From positions 61,051,210 through 61,115,209 of the forward strand of contig NC_065883.2 in assembly GCF_932274485.2 (NCBI RefSeq): 64,000 nt of DNA. Direction: 5' to 3'. The position numbers and the translations under genes were made by a program. The notes under the pieces are model-generated. The model was not told the DNA's origin, searched no databases, and worked only from the letters and a program-made list of their open reading frames with translations. The stretch is from Patella vulgata (Eukaryota; Mollusca; Gastropoda; Patellidae). Below are positions 44,481 through 57,000 of the stretch, piece by piece. Numbering within the stretch: the stretch's first letter is position 1; each line of letters begins with the position of its first letter.

Positions 44481-44534
44481 ATATGTGTACATATATTCCA
44501 AAAAACAAATCACTGCAAATGCTCAAAACTGTAC

Positions 44535-44924
44535 TTAAAGATACATTAGTTAAGAGTTTAATAAAGAGTTTTCATTCTTGCTATAATAATTCAAAAATAG
44601 ATGATGAAAAAAGAAAATATTGAAAATTTCATTCAAATTACTTCATTCTCAGCCAAGTTATCATTGTTTGTAGCTTTAACAAGATGTGTTCACAGTCATG
44701 GTAACCAGGGCACTGGTACAATCGGGACTTAGCCTCGCTTTCCCATTTTTAAATTAAATTTTTAAATGGCGAACCGTTTTAATCTAGTTAAAATCCGATG
44801 CCGTCGAGAGTCGATTATGGTCTTGTTTTTTTAATAAATGTCTAATTAATAGTTTATATAACATTTCAGGCCTAAAGAAAGACCTGCAATAGGCAGATTT
44901 AGTTCTTGCATAATGTATGTTTAA
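44535..44924 (+). mobile_element. TTAA-ended MITE (family M1) at the 3' end of the Toll-like receptor
   Basis: Starts TTAAAGATACATTAGTTAAG 54 bases after the stop codon and ends CTTGCATAATGTATGTTTAA. Same orientation as the copies at 8263, 18441 and 58182. Contains AATAAA at 44560. Confidence 0.85.
44560..44565 (+). terminator. First AATAAA after the Toll-like receptor, inside a MITE
   Basis: The first AATAAA after the stop at 44480 lies in the left end of the TTAA-ended MITE at 44535-44924. Two further AATAAA hexamers sit just after the MITE (44927-44932 and 44940-44945). Either way the 3' UTR very probably contains MITE sequence. Which signal is used is not shown. Confidence 0.35.
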
Positions 44925-45049
44925 ACAATAAAATCACTAAATAAAGTAGCCAAGTCTAAGTTCATTATATGTTGGGATATGTCAGGGCCAGGGAAATTGT
45001 TATGCCAAATGGCAAATATTTGATTGAATATCACGAAGGCGGGGAACAC

Positions 45050-45215
45050 TGTCCATTCTGCCCCCCCCCCCCATCTGTCTTTTATTGAATGACATGGTCT
45101 CGATTACCTGTAGGGTTTCCGGCCCAGTCCCGTGGTTTTCTCCAAGTCCCGTCCCCTGCTAAAGTCAACTACGCCTGATCTAATTTGTTTCGAATGGCTT
45201 TAAGTCCCATTTCTC
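45050..45215 (+). mobile_element. SINE family B fragment
   Basis: After a C run: GACATGGTCTCGATTACC (B-box region), GTAGGGTTTCCGGCCCAGTC, CGTGGTTTTCTCCAAGTCCC, matching the middle of the copy at 36155. Confidence 0.55.
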
Positions 45216-45779
45216 GCTCTCTAAAAATTTATGGCCACGTTTTATTTTATCGACATTATCTTCAATATACCTTTTGGAATGTGGAGTTTGCAAGTTAATA
45301 CCGGTATATGTATGGTTTAATATTCAAATTTTAAAAATACACAAAGGTACATCAATAGAACAATTTGAGATGAATATCAATGAGGAGATTTATAGTCAAG
45401 GTGTAAGCTTTTGACAATCGATATACATAATCAGCAATATCCAAACAAATGCGTGGGCTATTCGCACTCCAATGCGAGATAAATATTTACCAAAAACGTT
45501 TAAGATAGTTTTTGATGGATCACATTTGCGTTTAAGGATACCAAAAACAATGCTCAAGGTTTATTTGTTTCCCGTATATATAATCCCATTTGGTCCATTA
45601 CGTTTCTTTCTTTATTTTTATGTTAGGGACTTATGCATAAATTGTATGGCAGCACGGCGATGTCTGGGCGATGCTAGATTGCTGTGGTAAACTAAAAATG
45701 AATTCTATAGTTATAACACCCATTATCGATCACCACGACAATCCGACGCATGCCATATTATCATATGACGACGTGAAAT

Positions 45780-46760
45780 ACACGCACATAAAGATGTCAT
45801 AAATATTATGACATTTAGTATCGCCTTCATATCAGTATGTAATAGATCTAGTACTTGTCTTATCGTCATGACATGTGGATCTAGCAAGATCTTTATATCA
45901 TCACGACCATACGTAAGTATCGGTCGAAAACTAAATATTGTTCGTAGACAGCGTGTCTCTTGTGTTCAGAATGAATCATAAAATCTTCATCTACCAAGAT
46001 TTTATAACACTATGTCTAGATCTAGTAACATCTTTAATATGTCATCATTATGGAAGCGTATAGGGGTCAATGGCGCGACACATACCGCAATATTAAGTTG
46101 GTAATATGTCAACATATTGTGATTGTTCTGATGATTTTATCTCTGAAAAGACAATTTTTGTCGAGTTTAATGAGCAACGCGCTATTTTATATGTCTCCAT
46201 ATCGATTTAAATGTACCCGTTTGCGTTAAGATATTGCTATTCTGAAGCTTTGTCGACATATTCCATTTCGTCGTAGTATATGTCGACATTTTCGCGAAAT
46301 ATTGCCATGCGCTATGTCGGCGTGTGCATTTAAAACGAAATTACGACATACATCATAGCTAGTTATTTAATTAACTCAGAGATAAAATCTTCATAACAAT
46401 TACAATATGTTAACATATTACCAACTTAATATTGCGGTATCTATCGCGCTATTGACCCCTATACGCTTCCATACATCATAGCATACAGCTGTAGCAAGAT
46501 CTTTATTTCACCTTCTAGAAACTAGAAACCTCCAGCATGACGCCTAGACCTTAATACAACAGGGCTATCCATGTCTAGTTACACCTTTATATCACCATGA
46601 CATCTATATCAAGTAATCATCTTATCACCATTTCAGATTAGGTCTAGGCCAGCAAGACCATTGTATCATTACGCTATCTGGATCTAGTAATATCTTCATG
46701 ATCATGACAGCTGGATCTAGTAACACCTTCATATCATCTTGATCTGGTAACTATGGAAGC
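45780..46760. repeat. Degenerate minisatellite (ATCTAGTAA-type units), interrupted
   Basis: Variants of GGATCTAGTAACATCTTCATATCATCATGACA recur from about 45840 to 46045 and again from 46480 to 46750, with a period near 30-36. The element at 46049-46473 splits the array. Confidence 0.7.
46049..46473. mobile_element. Non-autonomous DNA transposon with ~60-bp terminal inverted repeats
   Basis: The left end TATGGAAGCGTATAGGGGTC and right end GACCCCTATACGCTTCCATA are exact reverse complements; pairing continues with few mismatches for about 60 bases (to ...CAATATTAAGTTGGTAATATGT). CATCAT occurs on both sides (46043-46048 and 46474-46479), or TA may be the duplicated target. 425 bases, no coding capacity. 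Confidence 0.88.
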
Positions 46761-46989
46761 GAATAGGGGACAATATAGCGTGATGTTGACATGTTCGAAA
46801 AATATCGTCATATATTGATATACGGCGAAATGGAATATGTTGACAAAGCGTAGTCTTAGCGACATACATCATAGCAAGTTGATTCAATTAACTTGCCAAA
46901 TATTTTCTTTTCAGGGGTAAAATCATCCTAATCACAATATGTATATGGCGATATCAACACGCTATTGACCATTATACGTTTCCATAACT
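46753..46989. mobile_element. Second, diverged copy of the long-TIR element
   Basis: Left end TATGGAAGCGAATAGGGGAC, right end CTATTGACCATTATACGTTTCCATA. Internal CGACATACATCATAGCAAGTTGATTCAATTAACT matches the first copy. It is shorter and more decayed; TAAC precedes it and ACTAAC follows. Confidence 0.8.
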
Positions 46990-47026
46990 AACAGGATAAG
47001 AGTACCATCATCGCGTATATAGCAAA

Positions 47027-47084
47027 TGAAATGAAATGGGCTTTAACGTCCTACGATTCTGCTCCGACTGGGCTAATGAAGAAG
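47027..47084 (-). mobile_element. SINE family A 3' fragment
   Basis: AAATGAAATGGGCTTTAACG, TTCTGCTCCGACTGGGCTAATGAAG is the reverse of the family's 3' end. Confidence 0.75.
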
Positions 47085-48142
47085 GGGTTGCTTATACCAA
47101 CATCCCAACGTAACAAATGATATATTTTTAACCTTATCTAGGTGAAACGAATATAGATCGCATCTATTCAATGAAAGATTTTATCATAATGTAAGAGCCT
47201 GTCTATAAGGTACCATAAGCAGATAGGCGAATTATTTATTACAGGACAAATAAACTACTTGACTAAAACCATGTGACGTTGCAATAAATATTAAAAAATT
47301 CAATCAATACTAAACGAACGATTTAAGCCGTTAAATGTACTGAAAGTCATGTATAAGTTACATGTAAATATCTTGTATGGGCATTTATATTATGACACGA
47401 GGCATACAAGTCAATAAGAGTAAGTTACAAGAACAAAGGTCTTTCTTTCACATAAACAGATATGTCAATCATTTTTTAATCTGTTTTCAGTGCTATTGAC
47501 GTTGATCCACTGTACTGTGGGGTTGCTATTTATACCATAATTCTAATTGATATTTTTTATAATCAAGTTCACTTTATCGAAAACCCCAAAGGCGCTACTA
47601 CTGATCAAATTGAATTTGTCATCCGACAAACAAAAAAAAAGCGTCAACGAAGGTTGTCATAATTTGGATGCTTTAGCCACATTTTGCTCTGGATAGGAGC
47701 CGAGGACAGATGGCGATTTCATGCCTGTTAGCTCCTAGCTGCCCATTACGGTTCATCTTGGGTTGTAGGTGATGTTTAACTTTGCTTTGTTTTTGGTAAG
47801 ACTTACATATTTCCTGCTCCCTTTGCATTTCTAAGTTTCGATTTAAGTCAGTGGGATAATAACTTGAGCATTTAGAGCTCCATAAGCAATTATACACGAT
47901 GGGCGGGGTGGCTGCGACAACAGACAACCACATTTCAATGTTGGGTATAAAAAAATATATAATAAAATTGATCAACTTTATTGCACTATTTACATAGAAA
48001 AATACATACACAAATGTTAATATGCATCCATCTTTAACATACCACATGACATTTATCTGTAAAGGTTTTCCATGTTTTTTGTTTATAATATAGGTTCATT
48101 ATGTGTTCAAATCTTTATTAAATTAATAACAACATGATCAAA

Positions 48143-48550
48143 TTAAACATACATTATGCCAGAGCTAAATCTGTGTATTGCAGGTCTTTCTTTAGGCCTG
48201 AAATGTTATCTAAATTATTAATTAGACATTAATTAACTTATCCAGACCATAATCAACTCTAGATGGCATCGCTAGCCTGCGATCTTAAGTGGATTGTGAG
48301 CCGATTTACTGCATAACTTTCCTTCTCGATTTAACGATTAAATGGATAATCCCATTTAATTGAGACTATGCTGTTTATCGTACTGACTTTAGTAATGATG
48401 AACAGGCTAGGCGGAAATTTCATTCACTTAGTTCTGGGTTCATAGTGGATCAATCTGACTGAAATTTTCAGCAAATTGCCTTTACGTTATCTAGTTTTTA
48501 ACAGTGAGAACTGCCAACTCGTTATCGAATCTTCCATAATGTATCTTTAA
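48143..48550 (-). mobile_element. TTAA-ended MITE (family M1)
   Basis: Starts TTAAACATACATTATGCCAG and ends CTTCCATAATGTATCTTTAA. It carries a short local duplication (AATCCCATTTAATTGAGACT, where the copy at 34401 has AATCGAGACT). One of the best preserved copies. Confidence 0.85.
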
Positions 48551-49504
48551 GGTTAATATTCCACAATCTTTAAACATTTTAAAATATTTAACACAAATAA
48601 AATATATAAGAACATAAAACAATATTTCATAAAGTTTTCAAGATACAATAAAAGTATTGAAGATTAATTTTTCATTCCAAAAGTTTCGTAAAAAAAATTT
48701 TCATTCATGTTTTGTAAAATAATTTTTCATTCATAAAGTTTTGAAAAATAATTTCATATTCAAAAGTTTTGAAAAACATTTTTTAAATTTTTCAATTCAA
48801 AAATGTTCTGAAAATTTTTTTCATTCAACACTTTAACATGATCAATCCAATAACAAAAGAAATTGTCATGTGGGTTTTATTTCACTTTTGATGCTGAACT
48901 CCATGTTAAAAAATAAATATATACAACTCTTGTTTGAATTGGGAATGTTAAAATTGTCTTGGCCCCATTCCCAATGTTCAAATAGAGACAAAATGTAAAC
49001 TAATAAAGAAAATTTTCATAAACTTATAAACATATTATTTAATACTAGTTTCATTTTTTTGTAACAAAAAATATAACCATGATATTAGTACTATCCTATT
49101 AACAAGTCTGAGAAGTAAAAAAATGACACCATAAACTAACATAGTGGCATTATCAATGAAAAACATTATTGCAGATTTTGTTTAGAAAGCACATTAAGAA
49201 GTTGATAATAGCTGATGAGATTGATATTAATAATAACTTATATCACAACACAAATATTACAATAAACATATTTATCACAAATGAGACAAAAAAGAAACAA
49301 CCCCCAACTGACTAGGACTTTTAACAAGTTTTCATATAATACTTTAGCAAATTTAATTTCATATTTTAACTTGATATACATTTCAATTATAAATTACTAT
49401 ATATTCCGATTTTAATTCAATATAAATCTACAACTTTATATTCATTTCTCAACTTCCTAGATATTCAGATTTTAAATTTGTTCATATTCAGAATTTATGT
49501 TAAT

Positions 49505-49603
49505 ATGTTCAGATTTTAAACTATTATATTCAGATTTTAAACTATTATATTCAGATTTTAAACTATTATATTCAGATTTTAAACTATTACATTCAGATTT
49601 TTA
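49505..49603. repeat. 21-bp minisatellite, five copies
   Basis: CAGATTTTAAACTATTATATT starts at 49510, 49531, 49552, 49573 and 49594 with almost no change. Confidence 0.93.
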
Positions 49604-50349
49604 CTCTAGTTTTACTAAATTTATTCTGATTAACAATTATCTATAACATATTTCTTTTCAATCTTCTTCTAAACTTGATACCAAAATTTAATATTTAAAT
49701 AAAGTATGGCTCTGCCAAGGTTGAAAATAAGCCTTGGATTCTACTGGTGACCTGGGTTATAGCACCAACAGGGCTACTGAAGAGGGCTTAAACCATAAGG
49801 AAACTAATTTGGAGGAACATTCTCAACCAACAGCGGGGTGCAACCTGGGAACGCCTAGTTAGTTATCCAGTGCCACTGTGGCAAGAGAAATCTGGCTGGA
49901 TATCCGAATTGCTGGGATTTTAATGCATATATTTTACAAATTTGAAATCAGTACTAAGATAAACACTGGGATATGAACTTTGATGATGAGTGCCTCCCAT
50001 CAAGCTAGTAGCTCAAACTTTTTTTGACATCTTGGCTCAAATTGATTGGCACTAAGTGAAATATATACCAATATTTTAACATCAATGGATTAGTTATAAT
50101 TAATTATATGGTGAACCAAGTACTTATTAATAATTATCTATTTTAATTTACAAACCAATTAAATATATACTTGAGTTATTTATCAATAATTATTAAAACA
50201 ACAATTACAACGTTCTTAATATTATAGTGCAAATATTTACACATTACATAAATTTGTGATCCTGATTGTATACTTTAAGTAGATACCAGTATGAACATTT
50301 TTGCAACACTAAACATTTAATCTTGATGAAAAAGATCCTGCTATTGATT

Positions 50350-50612
50350 TTATTTAGAGTGTTTATGCTCAACTTCATGCTATAGTGTTAGGCTTGAAAA
50401 GTATGATTGGCAACTGAGAATAGCATGTTCGCAATCACTGAAATTCCTTTCTCATTTGTAAAATTGTAAGAAATTGTAGCATTTTTATTTAGTGTTTATG
50501 CTCAACTTAATGCTATAGTGTTAAGCTTGAAAAAGAACGATTGGCAACTGATGTTCGCAATCACCAAAATTCCTTTCTCATTTGTAAAATTGTAAGAGAT
50601 TGTCGCATTCTG
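50350..50612. repeat. Tandem duplication (~130 bp) after the KLHL18-like stop
   Basis: TTTATGCTCAACTTCATGCTATAGTGTTAGGCTTGAAAA... at 50361 is repeated as TTTATGCTCAACTTAATGCTATAGTGTTAAGCTTGAAAA... at 50495, both ending CCTTTCTCATTTGTAAAATTGTAAGA. It lies 51 bases downstream of the stop codon on the gene strand, so probably in the 3' UTR. Confidence 0.88.
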
Positions 50613-50662
50613 TGACATAACAACTGGTCTCCCTGTGTTTGTTCTGCATATTCATTTATTCT

Positions 50663-51052
50663 TTATCCTGATTCTTCTAAGGGTATAACACCCACTCCTA
50701 CTCCTCCTTCATGGGCTGACATAAATTTTGCAAATTTCCATGTATCGGTTATAGGATCGTAATACTCAACAGAATTCAAATTAGTTATTCCATCATATCC
50801 TCCAATAGCATACAGTCTACCATATGTAGCAACCAATGAAACACGACTTCTCTTCCTACTCATGGATGTGACAAACTTCCATTTATTTTCTGCTGGGTCG
50901 TAACATTCTACGGTTCGTAGAAATACTGAGCCATCATACCCTCCAGCTGCATACAGTTTACCGTTTAATGCTGCTACCCCAAGACGACATCTTTTTGATT
51001 GCATAGGTGCAACTGTCTGCCACGTTCCTTTAGCTGTGTTATAAAGCTCAAC
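50663..51052 (-). CDS. KLHL18: KLHL18-like terminal exon, last kelch blades and C-terminus
   Basis: The exon begins after CATTTTTAAG and holds the last kelch blades ([10 protein letters not shown] and [10 protein letters not shown]) and the C-terminal strand with CHEGGVGVG-like AHEGGVGVG. The stop TAA is at 50665-50663. An AATAAA occurs at 50660-50655 on the same strand, only three bases after the stop, which is probably too close to act as the main poly(A) signal; further TTTATT (plus strand) hexamers lie below 50500. Confidence 0.87.
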   Translation of the reverse strand, partial: VELYNTAKGTWQTVAPMQSKRCRLGVAALNGKLYAAGGYDGSVFLRTVECYDPAENKWKFVTSMSRKRSRVSLVATYGRLYAIGGYDGITNLNSVEYYDPITDTWKFAKFMSAHEGGVGVGVIPLEESG

Positions 51053-54000
51053 CTTAAAAATGAAACAGAATAAAATAGCAAGATTATAAAACTGTACCTT
51101 AAAAAAACAAAATGGAATAAAACAATGAAAGGGGATGAAGTTTAATCTCTTGTCAATGCAGAACTTTGAAACTAACATAGATGTTACTTGACAATTGAGA
51201 TTATATTGTTAAAAACACGTAATTTGACTGAAAATTTCAATGTATTCATTTTTCATTATCTATTTTTGAACTATTATAGCAAGAATGGCCAGCTCTTTAT
51301 CTAAATCTAACCTAAATTAAATAGTAATTTTGTCTACACCAGCTTAATTTTGAAAGTTGATTTTTTTTTTGTCTGCCATATTGGTGTATAGTAGTTTACA
51401 TTTAAATGTCATAAGAAACAAGAAAAACAGGAATGTCATTATAAATAAATCCATGAAAAGTATAATATTACACTCTTAATAGCTTCCAATAATTGTTCTG
51501 TCAATACAATAAACTAAATAAAAACCTGAAGTTTACTTTGTATTTCGATACCTTAAACAACTTCTAATATATATTTGTGTTTACATTACGACAGGTGTGT
51601 GCGACAGGAACTGAGTATCTATGTCTTATACTTACTGAGTCATATATAGATAATCCGTCATGACCCCCACACGCATAAATTTCCCCGTGTAAAACTGCCA
51701 GGCCAGCAGCACTGCGTAATTTCTGCATCTGTGTAATCATGGCCCACCTGTCATAAATGAGAAAAAAAAATAAATAAAAAATAGTTAATTCATTCAATAA
51801 ACAAGTGGTTGCTATGCAAGATACGCCCATAATTTGCAAAATATGGACAGAGAAAAAGCAAAAAAAAAAAAAAAAAAACAAACCGATTTAACTTTCAATC
51901 AGGGGCCATAATCCAGGAAGTTACGGTTTGATATGCTCAAGTATCAAAAGAAATAGAGATCTTTGGGATATAAACATATATTTTACGAAAATCTGATAAA
52001 AATTGTGACCTCTACAGGGTCCACAACCTTGTTATTACATACTTTTACACTATTTGTGTTCATGGAGCAGCCATTTTGTCTGGCAGTTTTGAAATTCGAG
52101 CTCGTGCATCATGATGGTTTAACAGTGTTATAATTGAATGGGTTTTTTTAAATCAGATAACAATTGTGATCTCTAGAGGGTCCATAAGCTAAAAATGTGA
52201 TTTTTCGTACAGTCAAGGGCCATAATCCAGGAAGCTACGGTCTGATCTGAGCGATTATGAAAAGGAATCAATATCTTTGGGATATAAACATATATTTTAA
52301 GATTCATTAAAATCAGATGCGGAGTGGCCAATTTGTTGGGCAATTTTGGTCTATAGTATGACCACATCGGACGAACATCGGCAAATCCAACAAAAGGTTT
52401 CTAATATTAATGAAACAGTTATGTTTTATATTAAATATTAGTTTGCCTACATGATAATTCTTTTCATCGAAAGGGCAACCAAGTCTCTGCTGATTGATCA
52501 TTGACTGATGATCTGTAGAGGATTGACACAGATCATGCACAGGACTTGAGGCATATAGAATGTGGTCATACTATACAGGGTTGAACCTGGGTCCTCCTGG
52601 TAAGTGAGCCAGTGTCACTGTGGCTCTTGTATAAATTACAAAAATATGACTGCGACTTTAATGCATATATTTTACAAGTCTGAAATCTCTAATAAAGTAA
52701 ACACCGAGACTCAACATAAAAAAGGCAAGTAGGAATTCTTGTCAAAGTAAAAATACATGGCACAGATATTATAAAAAAAACACAAAAGAAAGTTAGTTCT
52801 AAAATTCCAGAATAAACAGTAGATTTGTCAAAGGGATCAAGCACAAAAAATTGCTGACAAAAGAATAAAAAGGTTTATAGTAGTAACTCAGTGAAAAATC
52901 GTTCTCTTTATAACAAGTCTGCATAGTGTTTATAAAGTTTTGGTGACGGGTACATGAGATCTACAAATCCAATATGCGCCTTTGATTTCATTAGGCTCCC
53001 TCCTACAAGGATGTTGCTAACAATCCCAGTAGATTTTAAAATAAAATCTCAATAAAACTCTAAATAAAGAATTTACAAGACAAACCGACAGTTGGACAGG
53101 TATATGTAGACAGACAGGGGTGACGACAATATGATAACTGACATGCAGAAAGTCATACTACTTGAATGACAATTATGAAAAGTTCCAAAATTAACTTTTG
53201 AACTGCGTTAATCTATGAAATTTTCCTTTAATTTGGGTTTCTTCTAATCAATAAATAACCTAATAAACTATATAAAAAATATACAATGATATCAGACTTC
53301 ATTGTAGGAACATAGAAAATACACAGATGGACTATATAAACTTCTTTATGTCAATTGATTATTGGTCAATATAATCCTAATTTTATATCCGTACACACTT
53401 TTTATTAAAAAAAAAAAAGATATATATTAGTCTACATTTAGGTCATCTAGTACAACCAAACCATATAAATTTTTTTTGATCAATGCCAGTCATGTCAAAA
53501 ACTTATTCTGAAATATGAAGGCAGTAAAGATGCAGGTAAAATAAGAAACAAAAAAGCCAAACTGAAGTTATAGTCATTTTAATTTTTGCTTTAGTTAAAA
53601 GGCCGTAAGGCACTTAAACATTTTTTTTTTTTGATCAATGCCAGTCATGTGAAAGAGTTATTCTGAAACTTATAAGCCAGATATACGATGGCAGTAGGCC
53701 TATAGACGAAGGCAATTCTCTCTTTAGTTAAGGCGCTTAAAAGTTGCATACTTTCAACTTTTCAGAAAACTAATCAATAATTTTAACTATGACAAGCTTT
53801 TATATTTACAATCTAGGTCATATCAGTACTAATATATGATAGATTTTACAATAAAATGCTTGTCTTTAACACTACGAGGTAACAACAGAATGCTGAATAA
53901 ACCTACAGGATTAGTCATGCAACACTATTCCTAGTCGGGGTCACGGTGGCTAAGTAGGTAAGATGCATGCTCACTAGCCAGGAGGTCGGGTGTTCGATCC

Positions 54001-57000
54001 CCGCATTGGCCGAGAAAGTTCATCTGCGTGGTTCCCCCTTGTCAATAATGCAGGAGGGAGGGCCTGACAAGGACAGCTGTCTAGTTTTTCGGATGGCACA
54101 AAAAACCAAGGTCCTGTGTAAACATTGGTGTGCAGGTAAAAGATCCCTTGACAGTTGGAATTCGATATAAGAGTAGGCCATAGTGTCGCTGTCCAGGCAC
54201 AATTTCCGTAATAGCACACTGTATGACATGCCCGTCTTCATTAGCCCAGTTCGGAGCAAAACAGTAGGACGTTAAACCCCATTTCATTTCATTTCATTTC
54301 ATTTCATTTCATTTCCTATTCCTAGTCAAGTATAAGAGATGGATTGATAGTTTACTCATACGACCCTAGTTATTCTCAAATGCTAGATTTAGTTCAGTAG
54401 TTTGGAGAGAATGAAAACGAGAGGTCAAACAGAGTACAAATTGGTGCACAACTAATTAGCATAATCTTTTAGTGGCATTTAGTAACAAGGCAGAGTAATA
54501 AACTATAACACATGTGCTTATGGAAAACAGCTAGGCTACTAATTTTATTAGGCGACCTTTGGAAGAGTATTCTCTCAATATTATAAAGCTTGATAACTTT
54601 GAGAGAATACTCTTCGAAACATCGTCCAATAAAATCAGTAGCCTAGCTGTTAGCCATAAGCACACATGTTTTAATTAAACAAAAAGTAAGTGAAAACACT
54701 GCACTCAAGGCAAAACTGTTCCCCTCGCATTGCACAGAAATGAAAATTTCCATATATTTGTCTCAAAATGACCAAAGCTGAGTCTGTTCAATTCCTTGGT
54801 CAAATATAATTGGAGGAACAGGCTCTCACAACAATGTTTTAGGTCAACCATTCCAGACCCAATATGCCCACAGCCAATCTAAGGAGTGATTAGGTGGCAT
54901 ATTCTTTCTGCACCTGTCAATAACAGGTCTAGCGACTAGAGAAAAAAAAATTTCCATTACCACTTCGGTTGATACTTTTTTTCCCTCACAAGGAGTTAAT
55001 CCTTTAAATACAGCTGTTGCTATATTTATAATATGGCTTAATATTATGGTTTAATATAGAAGCAGTCAGGCTGAAAAATATCTATTAATTATTGTTCAAC
55101 AATATCTATTTCTGTGTAATAAAGTAAAAAAAAAAACTGTTTAGGGTCAATAAAAATATAATGTAAATCAAAGTCAAAATTCTCTTTGCAAAGAAAGATA
55201 TCTCAAATCTTTTAATATTTTTTTCCTAAAGTTTAGATATATATCCATACTGAAAAGATCAATCAATTTCTTTTGAAAACATTTAAATTTCAATGATTTA
55301 TTAATGGTATTTAAAATATAGTTATATAAAGAACTAGTCTGATAGGTAATATTAATAAACATTTGGAAACATTTAAATTTTACTTATTTTAACAGTATAT
55401 AAAATATAGTCATGTAAAGAGCTAGTCTAAGGGTAATAAATTTAACATTTTACTGACTTATTAACACTATTAACAGTATTTAAATTATAGAAATGTAAAA
55501 AGCTAGTCTGAGGGGTAATAAATATATCTAGTATTTAAATTATAGACATGTAAAAAGCTAGTCTGATGGGTAATAAACATTTGAAAACATTTAAATTTTA
55601 CTGATTTATTAACAGTATTAAAAATATAGTTATGTAAAGAGCTAGCCTGGGGGATAATAAATTTAACATTTAAATTTTACTGATTTATTAACAGTATTAA
55701 AAATATAGTTATGTAAAGAGCTAGCCTGGGGGATAATAAATTTAACATTTAAATTTTAATGATTTATTAACAGTATAATATAGTCATATCAAGAGCTAGT
55801 GACAGTCTGAGTCTGAGTGGTAATAAATTTATCCATACTTTGTTCAGATTTTACATACCGATATCTTAATTCAAGGGCATTTAATAATTGAACTGGAAAT
55901 ACACAAGATATGGAATACAATTACTGTTTACTACTGATCGAAGTTTTCAATAGGCTTTTCTAGTTTTTATCAAACAATGGTGTTAAAGGAGCTGTATAAA
56001 TTGATTAACATTTAATCGTTTCTGTTTTACTGTCATTTCTAACCAGTTATGTTCGCGAAATACGCCAAGAGTCCAAATTGAATGGCAGTCTTTGGTGTCT
56101 GGTTAATCCAGTCTACACTGGTAGTATTCTCTTGTATAGGATATATTTAGCCTCATTCATCGAGTCGCTCATTATAAATGGTGCTCGTAAGCATTCTGGC
56201 ACACAATTCGCGTGCAAAGTTTAAAATTTTCATTGTGTCTTAAATATTAGATACCAGAAGCCCATCTTTTCACGGTAAGATAATAACATCAATCTTGATT
56301 TAAATTGACCAATAAGTCGTGTTTGCAATGTCAAAGACTGTGGATGATATTGATTTCAAGACTTGTATCCTTTAAACCTAGTCTAGTCAATAAGTCTAAG
56401 CAATAACAGTAACTGTTTCCATAAATTTACATATCACTGGCAGTTTTTAAGCATGACTTAAGTACCAGCAACTCTTGACAAGCGATTCCATATTATTTGA
56501 TACAAATTTCAGTCAAGTTATATTTTAAATAGCACGGCTTTCATGAGTTAACAGGTTTAACCAGAGGCCAAAGGCCAAGGGGTTAAACCTGTTAATGAAT
56601 GAAGCGTGCTATAAATGACTTGTAACATTGACAACTGCTCAACATGCTTATTGTTATTGCACAGAAAACCCAACCCACCTTTTTTATATGATTTCTACTA
56701 AAACTAGTGTAAACCAGCAAAAGTGTGCAATAACATTGAACATGTCTAGTTATTCCACGGTTAAGCTCCACCCAATCTACTAGAGGGAAAACAATCTGCT
56801 TATTCAACGAAAAGAACAAAGGAAGATTTCCCATCCATGTTACAATTTAATTTATTCTGTGTGAAGCTATGAGTTTTTAAAGTTTTGACAAAGTAAAGCG
56901 TAGATTGCTTATTTTTGCAGTAATGGTACTTGGCAATCGTGACTTAGTCTCGATTATCTATTTTATCATCAAACTCTTAAATGGCCACATTGTTCTAATC

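Larger units (their letters stand above)
44925..50340. other. Intergenic region between the Toll-like receptor and the KLHL18-like gene
   Basis: The two genes converge here, so the region should hold both 3' UTRs. It contains a SINE-B fragment, a degenerate minisatellite with two inserted long-TIR elements, one M1 copy and a 21-bp minisatellite. 47090-48140 and 48560-49490 are AT-rich and show nothing else; a run of variants of TTTTCATTCAAAAGTTTTGAAAAA fills about 48660-48830. Confidence 0.5.

Noticed and set aside
47673-48047. 124-codon minus-strand open frame
   Set aside because: Peptide looks random (runs of F, Y and I), no domain recognised, no splice context.
51564-51881. Open frame extending past the KLHL18-like exon on both sides
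   Set aside because: The exon is limited to 51747-51636 by splice sites and by joining in frame to its neighbours.
53937-54020. Possible tRNA gene (A- and B-box-like sequence)
   Set aside because: It is the head of a SINE, followed by the family body and tail; the cloverleaf is not preserved. The same applies to the other SINE heads.
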